Source of the DNA: Oscillospiraceae bacterium
GTDB taxonomy: Bacteria; Bacillota; Clostridia; Oscillospirales; Oscillospiraceae
Length of the DNA: 59,688 nucleotides
Direction of reading: 5' to 3'
Assembly (NCBI GenBank): GCA_902768805.1
Contig: CACXMX010000004.1
Span: 1-59,688, forward strand
The notes under the pieces are model-generated. The model did not search any database, was not told where the DNA came from, and saw only the letters and a list, made by a program, of their open reading frames with translations. The translations under genes were made by a program, and so were the position numbers. Below are positions 6,993 through 15,389 of the stretch, piece by piece (within the stretch, counting starts at the first letter, position 1; every line of letters starts with the position of its first letter).

Positions 6993-9323
6993 ATGGACCG
7001 TAAGCCCCTGTCCCGGCGCTCGGAGAGAATTGCCTTGCGCGCGGCCGCGTGGGTGTGTCTGCCCTTTGCCGCGGCGGTGGCGGCGTGCCGTTACCTGCTG
7101 CCGGAGCGCGCGTGGATCGCCTGCGCGGCGGGGTGTCTCATCGCGCTGATCCCCTCTTCGCTCCTGCGCGGCAAAGCGCGTCTGTGCGCGATCCTCGCCC
7201 TGTGCGGAGCCGCGGCGGGCTGCGCGGCGTTCAGCGCGCAGCTCTATGCCGTGCTGCGCCCGTGCGAGGCTCTCGCCGACGAAAGGCGGGAGATCGGAGC
7301 CCGGGTCACCGATTATCCGGATATCTACGACGACAGCGCCTACGTCACGGTCCGCCTCACGGAGCCGGGCCTGCCCGCCGTGCGCTGCCGCCTGGTCTCC
7401 TACGAGGAGGGAGAGCTGGACAGCCTGGTCCCCGGCGACATGATCCGCTGCGAGGTCCGCTTTTCCTCCGCCTCGGTACGCAGCGGGAGACAGGTGGATA
7501 ATCTCACCTCACAGGGGATCTTTCTCAGGGCGGTGTGCGTCTCGGAGCCCCGGTACACGGGCCGGTGGGAGCGTTCCTTCCTGTACGCGCCCGCCGCGGT
7601 CTGCCGGCGTGTCGTCGAGCTGTGCGGGAAATGCTTCCCCGGCGACGCCGTGCCCTTTATGACGGCTCTGCTCACCGGAAACAAAACGGATCTGTACGCC
7701 GCCGGAGAGCTCTATTACAGCCTGGCCGAGGCGGGGCTGTCCCATGTGGTGGCGGTATCGGGCATGCATATCTCGTTTCTCACGGGATTCGTATTCCTGT
7801 TGCTGGGACGCCGGCGGTGGGCGGTGATCGCCGCCTTCCCGATACTTCTGTTTTTCGCGGCGATGACCGGATTCACCCCGTCGGTGACAAGGGCTGTGTT
7901 TATGCAGATATGTCTGCTCTCCGCCCCGCTGTTCCGAAGGGAGGACGACGCGCTCACCGCCCTCTCGATCGTGCTCGCGGCGATCCTTCTGAAGAACCCG
8001 AGCGCCGTCGCGGGGACCAGCCTGCAGCTCAGCTTCGGCGCCATGGCCGGCATCTGGCTCGTCTCGGGAAAAATGTACCGGGCTCTGACCGAACGGATCG
8101 GCGGCGCGCCCCGGCCGTTTCGGCCGGTCCTCACCTTCGCGGCGGCGGCCGTGTCCAGCGGCCTGGGCGCTCAGATCTTCACGCTCCCCATCGCGGCGGC
8201 GCGCTTCGGCTATGTGTCCGCGGTGTCCCCTCTGTCCAACATCCTGTGCCTCTGGCTGATCTCCCTGCTCTATCAGGGAGGGTACGCCGCGGTCCTGCTC
8301 ACGGCGCTCATGCCGGCGGCCGGGAGCGCCGCGGGAGGGATACTCTCATGGGGCGTGCGGTATATCCGGTGGGTGACCGGCCTGCTGCGGACGCTTCCGT
8401 GCGCCTGCGTGTATATGCTCGAGCCGCTCAACGCGCTGTGGCTGGCGTTCACCTATGTTCTGTTCATCGCCGCATGGCTCCGCGGACGGAACGGCCGGGG
8501 CTTCCTGCTGACCGCGCCCGTGTGTCTGTCGCTGATCTTCCTGTACGCCTCGGCGCTGACCGTGCGTCTGAGCTGGGACAGCGGCATGAGAGTGACGGCG
8601 CTGGATGTGGGCCAGGGGGAGAGCGTGGTGCTCACCTGCGGTCCGCGAAGCGTGGTGGTGGACTGCGGCGGAAGCTATGTCACCCACGACGCCGCGCGCG
8701 CCGCCGTATCCTTCCTCCGGGCCGGTCAGCGTCAGCGCGTGGACGCGCTGATCCTGAGCCATCTGCATTCCGACCATGTCAACGGCGCGGAGGAGCTGAT
8801 CAACCGGATGGACGTGGACACGCTGTACCTGCCGCAGTCACCGGATACGGACGGATTTCTCGAGCCGATCCTGAACGCGGCGCGGGAGCGGGGGACCCGG
8901 GTGCGCCGGGTGACCGGGGACATGTCGCTCACCGTGGGCGACATGGAACTTACCCTCTGGGCTCCGCTTCTGGACGGGGATGAGAACGAGAACTGCCTGA
9001 TCGTCATGGCCGGGCAGGGCGATTTCGAGGTCATGATCACCGGAGACTCTCCCGCCGCGGCCGAATGGCTGCTCTGCGCGAGAAACGACCTGCCCGATAC
9101 GGAGGTGCTGGTGGTGGGCCATCACGGCTCAAGGACCTCGACCTGCGAGACGTTCCTTGAGGAGATCCGGCCGGACACGGCGCTGATCTCGGTGGGATAC
9201 AACAATTACGGGCATCCTCATTACGAGGTGCTGCGCCGGCTGAAAAGCTGTCATGTGGAAATACACCGCACGGATGAAGAGGGGAACATCACCGTGAAAG
9301 CGGGAGGCGACCGGAATGGCTAA
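6993..9323 (+). CDS. comEC: ComEC/Rec2-type DNA uptake channel
   Basis: About 776 residues. I start at ATG 6993, seven bases after GGAGAGG. An in-frame ATG at 6972 lacks a good site. It has N-terminal membrane spans, a DUF4131-like region, a ComEC competence core with several helices (about residues 220-490), and a C-terminal metallo-beta-lactamase domain with HLHSDHVNG (about 590) and VGHHGSR (about 707). ComEC carries single-stranded DNA across the membrane during transformation. The full three-domain layout is present. The end overlaps holA by 8 bases, a common Firmicute arrangement (comEC-holA). No other late competence genes are in the window. Confidence 0.93.
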   Translation: MDRKPLSRRSERIALRAAAWVCLPFAAAVAACRYLLPERAWIACAAGCLIALIPSSLLRGKARLCAILALCGAAAGCAAFSAQLYAVLRPCEALADERREIGARVTDYPDIYDDSAYVTVRLTEPGLPAVRCRLVSYEEGELDSLVPGDMIRCEVRFSSASVRSGRQVDNLTSQGIFLRAVCVSEPRYTGRWERSFLYAPAAVCRRVVELCGKCFPGDAVPFMTALLTGNKTDLYAAGELYYSLAEAGLSHVVAVSGMHISFLTGFVFLLLGRRRWAVIAAFPILLFFAAMTGFTPSVTRAVFMQICLLSAPLFRREDDALTALSIVLAAILLKNPSAVAGTSLQLSFGAMAGIWLVSGKMYRALTERIGGAPRPFRPVLTFAAAAVSSGLGAQIFTLPIAAARFGYVSAVSPLSNILCLWLISLLYQGGYAAVLLTALMPAAGSAAGGILSWGVRYIRWVTGLLRTLPCACVYMLEPLNALWLAFTYVLFIAAWLRGRNGRGFLLTAPVCLSLIFLYASALTVRLSWDSGMRVTALDVGQGESVVLTCGPRSVVVDCGGSYVTHDAARAAVSFLRAGQRQRVDALILSHLHSDHVNGAEELINRMDVDTLYLPQSPDTDGFLEPILNAARERGTRVRRVTGDMSLTVGDMELTLWAPLLDGDENENCLIVMAGQGDFEVMITGDSPAAAEWLLCARNDLPDTEVLVVGHHGSRTSTCETFLEEIRPDTALISVGYNNYGHPHYEVLRRLKSCHVEIHRTDEEGNITVKAGGDRNG

Positions 9324-10359
9324 AATCCGAAAACAGGAAACGCTCGACTACACGGCGCTCAAGCGGGAGCTGAAAAGCAAAGGTCCCGAAAACCTCTATA
9401 TGCTCTGGGGCCCGGAGGATTATCTGATCGCGGATTTCGTCTCCTCGCTGCGGGATATCTGTGTCAGCGGGGAAATGCGGGATTTTGACGCGAAGCGGCT
9501 GAACGGGCCTCTCCCCGACGCGAGGGACGTGGAAGACGCGCTCAACGCCATGCCCTTTTTCGGCGGCAGGACCTTCGTGGAGCTCAGCGGCTTCGACGTG
9601 AACCGCTGCAAAGACGACAAACTCCCCGCGCTCCTTTCGGACATTCCCGAGTGGTGCACGGTGGTCATCACCCTGCCGGCGGGTGTTTCTCCCGACGGAC
9701 GGCTTTCTCTTGTCAAACAGATCAAAAAGAGCGGGAAGGCGGTGGAATTCACCGCCCAGGAACGCCCCATGCTGTTTCGCTGGATCCAGCGCAGGTTTGA
9801 GTCGGCGGGCAAAACCGTGGACCGCCCGGCCATGGAGCGGCTGGTGTTCCTGTCCGGGGAGCTGATGAACCGGCTGATCCCCGAGATCGAGAAGATCTGC
9901 GCCTATTCCAAAGAGGCGCGCGTGACCGTGGCGGACGTGGACGCGGTGGCGCACCACATCCCTGAGGCGAGCGCCTTCGAGATGACGGACCGGATCTCCC
10001 TGGGCGATTATGACGGAGCTGCGGGCTATCTGGCGGAGCTTCTGGCGGGAGACGCGGAATTTGCCGAGATCCTCGGCGCGGTGGGCTGGCAGATGCGCCG
10101 GCTCTACGCCGCGCGGCTGATCATGGACTCCGGCGCGGGGGACGGCGTGCTTCGCGAGATGCTCTCCGTAAACAGCGACTATACACTGCGCCGGCTGAAG
10201 GAAGCGGCGGGACGCTTTACCCTCGCCGCACTCACGAACGACGTGAGACTCGTGGCCGAGTGCGGCCTGCGGACGAGAGAGCAGAACGCGGCGCTCTCCG
10301 AGGACGAAGCCCTCCGGGAGCTGCTGATCCGCTTCATTATGGAGAGCCGGCATGCTTAA
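9316..10359 (+). CDS. holA: DNA polymerase III delta subunit
   Basis: A 347-residue protein. The sequence LYMLWGPEDYLIADFV near the N-terminus is the clamp-loader delta NTPase-like start (F/L-x-GxExxL). The segment ERLVFLSGELMNRLIPEIEKI (about 173-193) matches the delta LxxDLxxLxxEIEKL stretch, and the C-terminal collar helices are present. Delta opens the sliding clamp within the clamp loader. It overlaps comEC by 8 bases and the following Toprim gene by 8 bases, so the three are translationally coupled. Confidence 0.9.
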   Translation: MAKIRKQETLDYTALKRELKSKGPENLYMLWGPEDYLIADFVSSLRDICVSGEMRDFDAKRLNGPLPDARDVEDALNAMPFFGGRTFVELSGFDVNRCKDDKLPALLSDIPEWCTVVITLPAGVSPDGRLSLVKQIKKSGKAVEFTAQERPMLFRWIQRRFESAGKTVDRPAMERLVFLSGELMNRLIPEIEKICAYSKEARVTVADVDAVAHHIPEASAFEMTDRISLGDYDGAAGYLAELLAGDAEFAEILGAVGWQMRRLYAARLIMDSGAGDGVLREMLSVNSDYTLRRLKEAAGRFTLAALTNDVRLVAECGLRTREQNAALSEDEALRELLIRFIMESRHA

Positions 10360-10984
10360 GATCCGTGAGGCCATCGTGGTGGAAGGACGCTACGACAAAA
10401 TCGCCCTCGAGGCCGTGGTGGATACGGCCGTCTTTACCACCGAGGGCTTCGGCATTTTCCGCGACGCGGAAAAAATGGCGCTGCTGCGCTCCGTGGCCGA
10501 GAAGCGCGGCCTGATCGTGCTGACCGACCCCGACGGAGCGGGGCTTGTGATCCGCAACAGGCTGCGCGCCTGCATCGACGCGAAATATCTCCGCCATGCC
10601 TATATCCCGGACATCCCGGGCAGGGAACGGCGCAAGAGCGCACCCTCGCGGGCGGGAACGCTGGGCGTGGAGGGCATGTCTCCCGAGATGCTGCTCGCGG
10701 CCCTGGAGCGGTGCGGTGCCACGCCGGACGAGCGGCCGTCCGACCCGGTCGCCAAGGCGGACCTTTACGCCCTCGGCCTGGCGGGAGCGCCGGGAGCGTC
10801 GGGGAAACGGCTCGCTGTGCAGCGCGCGCTGGGCCTTCCCGCAAATCTGTCGTCCAACGCCCTCCTCGAGGCGGTCAACGCGCTGTGGACCAGGGAGGAG
10901 TTTCTCGCCGCCGCCGGGAAGCTTTTCGGCGGGGAGCGCTCATCGCCGCCGTCCGGAGAAGACCGGCCCTCTGTATCGGAATAA
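10352..10984 (+). CDS. rnmV: RNase M5-like Toprim protein (DUF4093-type)
   Basis: A 210-residue protein. Its N-terminal Toprim domain has the catalytic Glu in VVEGRYDK (E11) and the DxD motif in TDPDGAG (D59, D61). The C-terminal half resembles the DUF4093 region seen with RNase M5-type proteins. RNase M5 matures 5S rRNA in Firmicutes. The Toprim core is clear, but the exact substrate is inferred from family and context. The extreme C-terminus is Ser/Pro-rich and poorly conserved looking. It overlaps holA by 8 bases. Confidence 0.75.
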   Translation: MLKIREAIVVEGRYDKIALEAVVDTAVFTTEGFGIFRDAEKMALLRSVAEKRGLIVLTDPDGAGLVIRNRLRACIDAKYLRHAYIPDIPGRERRKSAPSRAGTLGVEGMSPEMLLAALERCGATPDERPSDPVAKADLYALGLAGAPGASGKRLAVQRALGLPANLSSNALLEAVNALWTREEFLAAAGKLFGGERSSPPSGEDRPSVSE

Positions 10985-10998
10985 CGGAAAGAATCTCC

Positions 10999-11026
10999 TT
11001 GCAAATCCCATATTTTGTGGTATGAT
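10999..11026 (+). promoter_or_regulatory. Promoter of nrdR
   Basis: TTGCAA (10999-11004), 16 bases, TATGAT (11021-11026), about 65 bases before the nrdR ATG. It marks nrdR as a separate transcript. Confidence 0.55.
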
Positions 11027-11089
11027 TGACATAATATCAAATAATACGCAACCTGCGCCGGAAGAGCGCAGCCGGGGAGGAACAAGGAA

Positions 11090-11548
11090 ATGAAGTGCCC
11101 GTTTTGCGGATACACGGAAAGCAGAGTCATCGATTCGCGTCCCGCCGAGGAAGGCGCGAGCATACGCCGCCGCCGCGAGTGCCTGGCCTGTCAGCGCCGC
11201 TTCACCACCTATGAGGTGATGGAGCGCCTGCCTCTTGTGGTGATCAAGCGCGACGGGAGCCGCCAGACCTTTGACAAGAACAAGCTGATCGGCAGCATGC
11301 TCAAGGCCTGCGAGAAGCGCTCCGTGGCCCTGGGGGATCTGGAGAAGATCGCCGACGAGATCGAGCAGGAGCTTCAGAACGAGCTGGAGCGGGAGATCCC
11401 CACCAGCGAGATCGGCGAGATGGTCATGCGCCGGCTCCAGAATCTCGATCAGGTCGCCTACGTCCGCTTCGCCTCGGTCTACCGCCAGTTCAAGGATATC
11501 AACACCTTCATGGAAGAGCTGACCCGCCTGATGGAGAGCGGGAAATAA
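11090..11548 (+). CDS. nrdR: Transcriptional repressor NrdR
   Basis: A 152-residue protein with the N-terminal zinc ribbon (C3, C6, C31, C34), the [17 protein letters not shown] signature and a following ATP-cone domain ([16 protein letters not shown]). NrdR senses ATP/dATP and represses ribonucleotide reductase genes by binding NrdR boxes. The start is fixed by GGGGAGG before the ATG. It is monocistronic, with its own promoter and a terminator at 11603-11638. Confidence 0.96.
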   Translation: MKCPFCGYTESRVIDSRPAEEGASIRRRRECLACQRRFTTYEVMERLPLVVIKRDGSRQTFDKNKLIGSMLKACEKRSVALGDLEKIADEIEQELQNELEREIPTSEIGEMVMRRLQNLDQVAYVRFASVYRQFKDINTFMEELTRLMESGK

Positions 11549-11602
11549 CGGAAAGGACGGCCCCTGCGGCAGCAGCCGGGGGACCGGTGACTTTCGCGAA
11601 AG

Positions 11603-11638
11603 CGCCGCGCGGGAACCATTTTTCCCGGCGGCGTTTTT
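11603..11638 (+). terminator. Terminator after nrdR
   Basis: A bulged GC stem (11603-11615 with 11622-11633) is followed by TTTTT. Confidence 0.75.
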
Positions 11639-11652
11639 ATTCCGCTCAACCC

Positions 11653-11681
11653 TTGTATTTATCGCCGGCAGATGATATACT
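11653..11681 (+). promoter_or_regulatory. Promoter of nrfA
   Basis: TTGTAT (11653-11658), 17-base spacer, TATACT (11676-11681), 40 bases before the nrfA ATG. Confidence 0.65.
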
Positions 11682-11720
11682 ATTTACAACTATGCAGAAA
11701 ACGTCTTTTCAGGAGGCATC

Positions 11721-13007
11721 ATGAAAAAGAACGCACCTAAATACAGCGGGAAGATCCTGCTGCTGTGCCTGGCGGTGCTGGTGTGCGCCATCGCGCTGGA
11801 CACGGTCGTTATGAACCGCACCCCCGCGGCCGGCGTGGCCAACGACACGGCGCAGAAGGTCGAAACGGGGTCGAGCGTCACGGTGGTCAAGGCCGCCGAC
11901 TGGCAGAGCAAATACCCCGACGAGTACGCGTCCTACATGCGCAACGAGGAGAACAGCGCCACGGAGCAGATCCCGGAGCTGTATTCCCCTTATTTCTCTC
12001 TGAAGACCATTTACGGCGGGAACAAGTTCGGCGAGGACTACGGCGAGGCGAGAGGCCATTCCTTCACCGTTATCGACGTCTCCAAAACGACGCGTCCCCA
12101 CGGTCAGGCCAAGTGCATCACCTGCAAGACCCCGGATTACACGGTCCTGGTCAACGCCGAGGGGAACGACGTCTATTCCCGTCCCTTTGACGAGGTCATC
12201 TCCGGGATGGACCCCATCAGCTGCTATACCTGCCACGCCAACACCGGAAACGAGCTGGTCGTGACGCACACCTACCTCTCCGACGCCATGGGCAAGGATC
12301 TCGGCGAGGTCGCTCCCCAGACCCTCTCCTGCGGCCAGTGCCATGTGGAGTATTACTTCGCCCCCACCGATCAGTCCACCACGCTGCCGTATGTCTCTCT
12401 GGCGAGCATGAACTTCGACGACATGCTGGCCTTCTATAACGACGGCAGCAATTTCCCGAACGGCGAGATGTTCGTCGACTACACCAACCCCGACACCGGC
12501 ACGAAGCAGCTCAAGGCCCAGCATCCCGAGTACGAGACCTTCATGGGCGAGGGCAGCAAGCACGCCGGGCTTCTCACCTGCGCCGACTGCCACATGGGCA
12601 CCATGACCTCCAAGCAGGGCTACGGCACGGGCACCTACTCCGACCACTATCTGGTCAGCCCGCTGGATAAGCCCGAGGTCCTCGCCACCTGCGCCCGCTG
12701 CCACGGCGACACGGACATGACCGCTCTGGTCCGCGGCATTCAGGAGGAGATCGAGGGACGCACCATCGAGGTGGCGCAGAAGCTTGAAAAGCTCACCAAC
12801 GCTCTCGCGGAAGCCGTTGCTTCCGGCAAGTACACCGATGAGCAGCTCGATCCGATCCGCATGCTCAACCGCAACGGCCAGTGGTACTGGGATATCATCT
12901 TCGTGGAGAACAGCGAAGGAGCCCATAACTCCGCGCTTTCCCGCGAATGCCTGGACAAGGCGGAAGCTCTGATCGATCAGGCGCTCAAGGAGCTCGAGAC
13001 ACTCTGA
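11721..13007 (+). CDS. nrfA: Pentahaem cytochrome c nitrite reductase
   Basis: A 428-residue protein with an N-terminal membrane anchor (about residues 10-30). Five haem motifs are visible: the catalytic CxxCK (C132-K136) and four CxxCH (168-172, 204-208, 287-291, 324-328), exactly the NrfA pattern. KAQHPEYE (about 265-272) matches the conserved active-site region. NrfA reduces nitrite to ammonium with six electrons outside the membrane. The usual quinol-oxidising partner NrfH is absent here, so the electron donor is unknown. resB and ccsA follow and probably supply haem attachment, including at the special lysine-ligated haem. The SD is CAGGAGG. Confidence 0.96.
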   Translation: MKKNAPKYSGKILLLCLAVLVCAIALDTVVMNRTPAAGVANDTAQKVETGSSVTVVKAADWQSKYPDEYASYMRNEENSATEQIPELYSPYFSLKTIYGGNKFGEDYGEARGHSFTVIDVSKTTRPHGQAKCITCKTPDYTVLVNAEGNDVYSRPFDEVISGMDPISCYTCHANTGNELVVTHTYLSDAMGKDLGEVAPQTLSCGQCHVEYYFAPTDQSTTLPYVSLASMNFDDMLAFYNDGSNFPNGEMFVDYTNPDTGTKQLKAQHPEYETFMGEGSKHAGLLTCADCHMGTMTSKQGYGTGTYSDHYLVSPLDKPEVLATCARCHGDTDMTALVRGIQEEIEGRTIEVAQKLEKLTNALAEAVASGKYTDEQLDPIRMLNRNGQWYWDIIFVENSEGAHNSALSRECLDKAEALIDQALKELETL

Positions 13008-13025
13008 GGCATTTATGAAGCATAC

Positions 13026-13060
13026 GACCGCGCCGGATGAACTGCCGGCGCGGTCTTGCG
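13026..13060 (+). terminator. Hairpin between nrfA and resB
   Basis: An 11-bp perfect stem (13026-13036 with 13045-13055) is followed by TTGCGATTTT. The T tract is weak, so it may attenuate transcription into resB rather than end it fully. Confidence 0.55.
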
Positions 13061-13081
13061 ATTTTACAGGATGAAACGATC

Positions 13082-14299
13082 ATGAAAAAAATCCTTCCCT
13101 TTCTCCGCTCCATGCGCTTCGGCATGCTGCTGCTCCTGCCGGTGCTCGTCTGCTCGGTGATCGGCTCCGTGATCCCGCAGGGAGAGAGCGAGAGCTATTA
13201 CGCCGAGACCTTTCCCGGCGCGTATCACATGATCCTCGGAATGGGGCTGGACCGGCTCTTTTCCGGGTGGGTGTTCCTGACGCTGACGGCGCTGTTTTCG
13301 GTGAATCTGGCGCTGTGCTCAGTCTCGCAGCTTCGCGCCGTGTCCGCCCGCAGGGCCGCGGCGGCCAAGAGGGCGGAGACCGCCGAGCTCCTTCCGCTGA
13401 GCGCTTCCTCCGCCGAAAAACTGTCCGGCTATCTCCGCCGGCGCGGCTGGAAGCGGCAGGGTGAGGGAGAGCGCGCCGTATGGCTCTCTCCGGCGCTGAG
13501 CTGGTTCGGCTCGGTGATCACCCATTTCGCGCTGCTGGGTGTGATCCTCGGCGCGGCGGGCATCTTCGCGCTGAGCAGCACGGCGGACTATGAGATCCTG
13601 CCCGGGGAGAACGAACTGCCCGACGGGACCGTGCTGCGGCTGGAGGACTTCCGCATCGCCGACGCCGAGGGTAAAACGGACTATGTCAGCACGCTGGAGG
13701 TGATCTCTCCCGACGGCCGCGCGAGCGGGATACGGGAGATCAGCGTCAATCATCCGCTGCGCTTCGGCGCGAACAAGTATTATCAGCAGACCTACGGCGT
13801 CGCGGGCGCGCTGGATGTGCGCGTGGCCGCCACCGGAGAGGTCAGGCCTCTGTATCTCACGGAGCAGTCGCTCATCACCGCGGGCGGCGCCGACGGAGTT
13901 TGGTATTTCAGCGTTTATCCGGGATACATCACCGATGAGAACGGCGTGCGGAAGGTGGTCGGACACAGCGGAGGGGATATGGCCGATCCCGCGTATTATA
14001 TCGTCCGGCTCAGCGGCGGAGCGCAGGAGCCGATGATCGTGCTGCCGGGCGAGAGCGTGGAGACCGCCGACGCCGTCTATGAATTCAAATCCCCGCGCTA
14101 CTTCCCCGGGATCCGCGTGAAAACGACGAGCGTCGGGATATACGCGCTTTTGTACGCGTCCTTCGCGCTGCTGACCGCCGGACTGTATCTGTGCTTTTTC
14201 GCTCCCGTCGCCGCGGCGGCCGTGGGGAAGGACGGATACGCCGTCGTCAGCCGGAAAGGAGAACAGGAGCTTAAAGAGCGGTTCGCCGCCGTTTTATAA
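13082..14299 (+). CDS. resB: Cytochrome c biogenesis protein ResB (CcsB-type)
   Basis: About 405 residues, starting at ATG 13082 (MKKILPFLRSMRFGMLLLLPV). Three N-terminal spans, a large extracytoplasmic domain (about 185-345) and a final span (about 350-375) give the ResB topology. SVIPQGESESYYAETFP follows the first span, as in the family. With CcsA it forms the System II synthetase that exports haem and joins it to CxxCH motifs. It sits directly between nrfA and ccsA, 30 bases from the latter. The SD (AGGA) is weak. Confidence 0.88.
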   Translation: MKKILPFLRSMRFGMLLLLPVLVCSVIGSVIPQGESESYYAETFPGAYHMILGMGLDRLFSGWVFLTLTALFSVNLALCSVSQLRAVSARRAAAAKRAETAELLPLSASSAEKLSGYLRRRGWKRQGEGERAVWLSPALSWFGSVITHFALLGVILGAAGIFALSSTADYEILPGENELPDGTVLRLEDFRIADAEGKTDYVSTLEVISPDGRASGIREISVNHPLRFGANKYYQQTYGVAGALDVRVAATGEVRPLYLTEQSLITAGGADGVWYFSVYPGYITDENGVRKVVGHSGGDMADPAYYIVRLSGGAQEPMIVLPGESVETADAVYEFKSPRYFPGIRVKTTSVGIYALLYASFALLTAGLYLCFFAPVAAAAVGKDGYAVVSRKGEQELKERFAAVL

Positions 14300-14329
14300 A
14301 ATCCGTTTCACAGCAAAGGAGCGATAAAC

Positions 14330-15121
14330 ATGCTGGATATTCTGTTCTTTTCCGGACTGGTGCTGTATTTTATCAGTGTCATCACGCACTTTCTGAGTCT
14401 GGCTTTCCGGAATGAAAAGATCTCCAAGGCGGCCTGGCCGGTTTTCTACGCGGGCTTCGCACTGAACCTCGCCTATATGATCGCGCGGGGCATCGTGGCC
14501 GGGCGCCTTCCGCTGGCCAACCAGTTCGAGTTTGCCACGGCGTTCGCCTGGTGCATCGGGCTTCTGGCGATCCTTCTTCACCGGCGGACCAGGGAGGCAT
14601 GGCTCGGCGCGCTGACATCCGCGGCCGCGTTTCTGATACTGTCCTTTGCCGCGCTGCAGCCCCGGACGGTGTCCGAACTGATGCCTGCCCTGCGCTCGGC
14701 GTGGTTTTCCTTCCATATCGGCTCGGCGGTGCTATCCTACAGCTCGTTTATGATCTCCGCGTGCGTGAGCCTTCGGTACATGATGCTCGACAAAAAGCCC
14801 GAAACAGAGCCCGGGAGTCTGGGCAGACTGGATTATCTGTCCTACCGCATGATCGCCTTCGGGTTCCTGATGCTCACGGTCACGATCCTGACCGGCGCCA
14901 TCTGGGCCGAGCAGGCCTGGTCCGCGTTCTGGACCTGGGATCCCAAGGAGACTTGGGCGCTGATCACATGGCTGATCTACGCGGCGTACCTGCACCTGCG
15001 CCTGCAGAAAAAGTGGCAGGGAAAGCGCATGGCGATCTACTCTCTGATAGGGATCGTGTGCGTGCTGTTCACCTTCATCGGTGTGAACGTGCTCTTTACG
15101 GGACTCCACTCATACAAATAA
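14330..15121 (+). CDS. ccsA: Cytochrome c biogenesis protein CcsA/ResC
   Basis: A 263-residue protein of about eight membrane spans. The WWD haem-handling motif is visible at about 192-209 (WAEQAWSAFWTWDPKETW), and histidines such as H20, H129 and H256 fit flanking haem-ligand positions. It is the partner of ResB in System II cytochrome c assembly and completes the nrfA-resB-ccsA cluster. The ribosome site is AAAGGAG. It faces the MATE gene convergently; a terminator and repeat copy A lie between them. Confidence 0.93.
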   Translation: MLDILFFSGLVLYFISVITHFLSLAFRNEKISKAAWPVFYAGFALNLAYMIARGIVAGRLPLANQFEFATAFAWCIGLLAILLHRRTREAWLGALTSAAAFLILSFAALQPRTVSELMPALRSAWFSFHIGSAVLSYSSFMISACVSLRYMMLDKKPETEPGSLGRLDYLSYRMIAFGFLMLTVTILTGAIWAEQAWSAFWTWDPKETWALITWLIYAAYLHLRLQKKWQGKRMAIYSLIGIVCVLFTFIGVNVLFTGLHSYK

Positions 15122-15130
15122 AAGAAAAAA

Positions 15131-15168
15131 CACAGGGGCCGGCGTTCCTATGAACGCCGGCCCCTGTG
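15131..15168 (-). terminator. Strong terminator on the minus strand, after repeat copy A
   Basis: A 17-bp perfect stem (15131-15147 with 15152-15168) with a CTAT loop. On the minus strand it is followed by TTTTTTCTTT, so it ends MATE transcription after repeat copy A. On + it is preceded by an A run and lacks a T tract, though it may still protect the ccsA mRNA end. Confidence 0.85.
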
Positions 15169-15389
15169 AGCGTGTCGACAAAGGCTCGCAGAGCTCATCG
15201 CTGAGCGGCGAACAGGACCATGATCTGTTTATGAGGCAGCTTCGCCGCCTCATAAACACCATAAGGCGAGCAGCGCGAGCCCGCGCGCCGACCAAACGCG
15301 GCGGCTCTAAGCGCGACGCCGCGTGCGATTGCGCGAGCTCTCTCGATTGAGAGCCCAGCGAAGCGGGTCTCAATCGAAGCGTGTCGGCA
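15169..15389 (-). repeat. Structured intergenic repeat, copy A
   Basis: This element of about 221 bases begins one base after the MATE stop codon on the minus strand and ends at the terminator at 15131-15168. On the minus strand it reads TGCCGACACGCTTCGATTGA at its start. It then has a 9-bp stem (CGATTGAGA/TCTCAATCG) around a GC core, a CGCGGCG/CGCCGCG stem and a GTTTATGAGG/CCTCATAAAC stem. It ends in TTTGTCGACACGC. It matches copies B and C over nearly its whole length. The + strand reading frames across it are not credible genes. Confidence 0.9.

Noticed and set aside
15150-15373. Short reading frames inside the repeat copies (also 23655-23939 and 53287-53508)
   Set aside because: They are not conserved between copies in frame and have no ribosome sites; the element looks non-coding.
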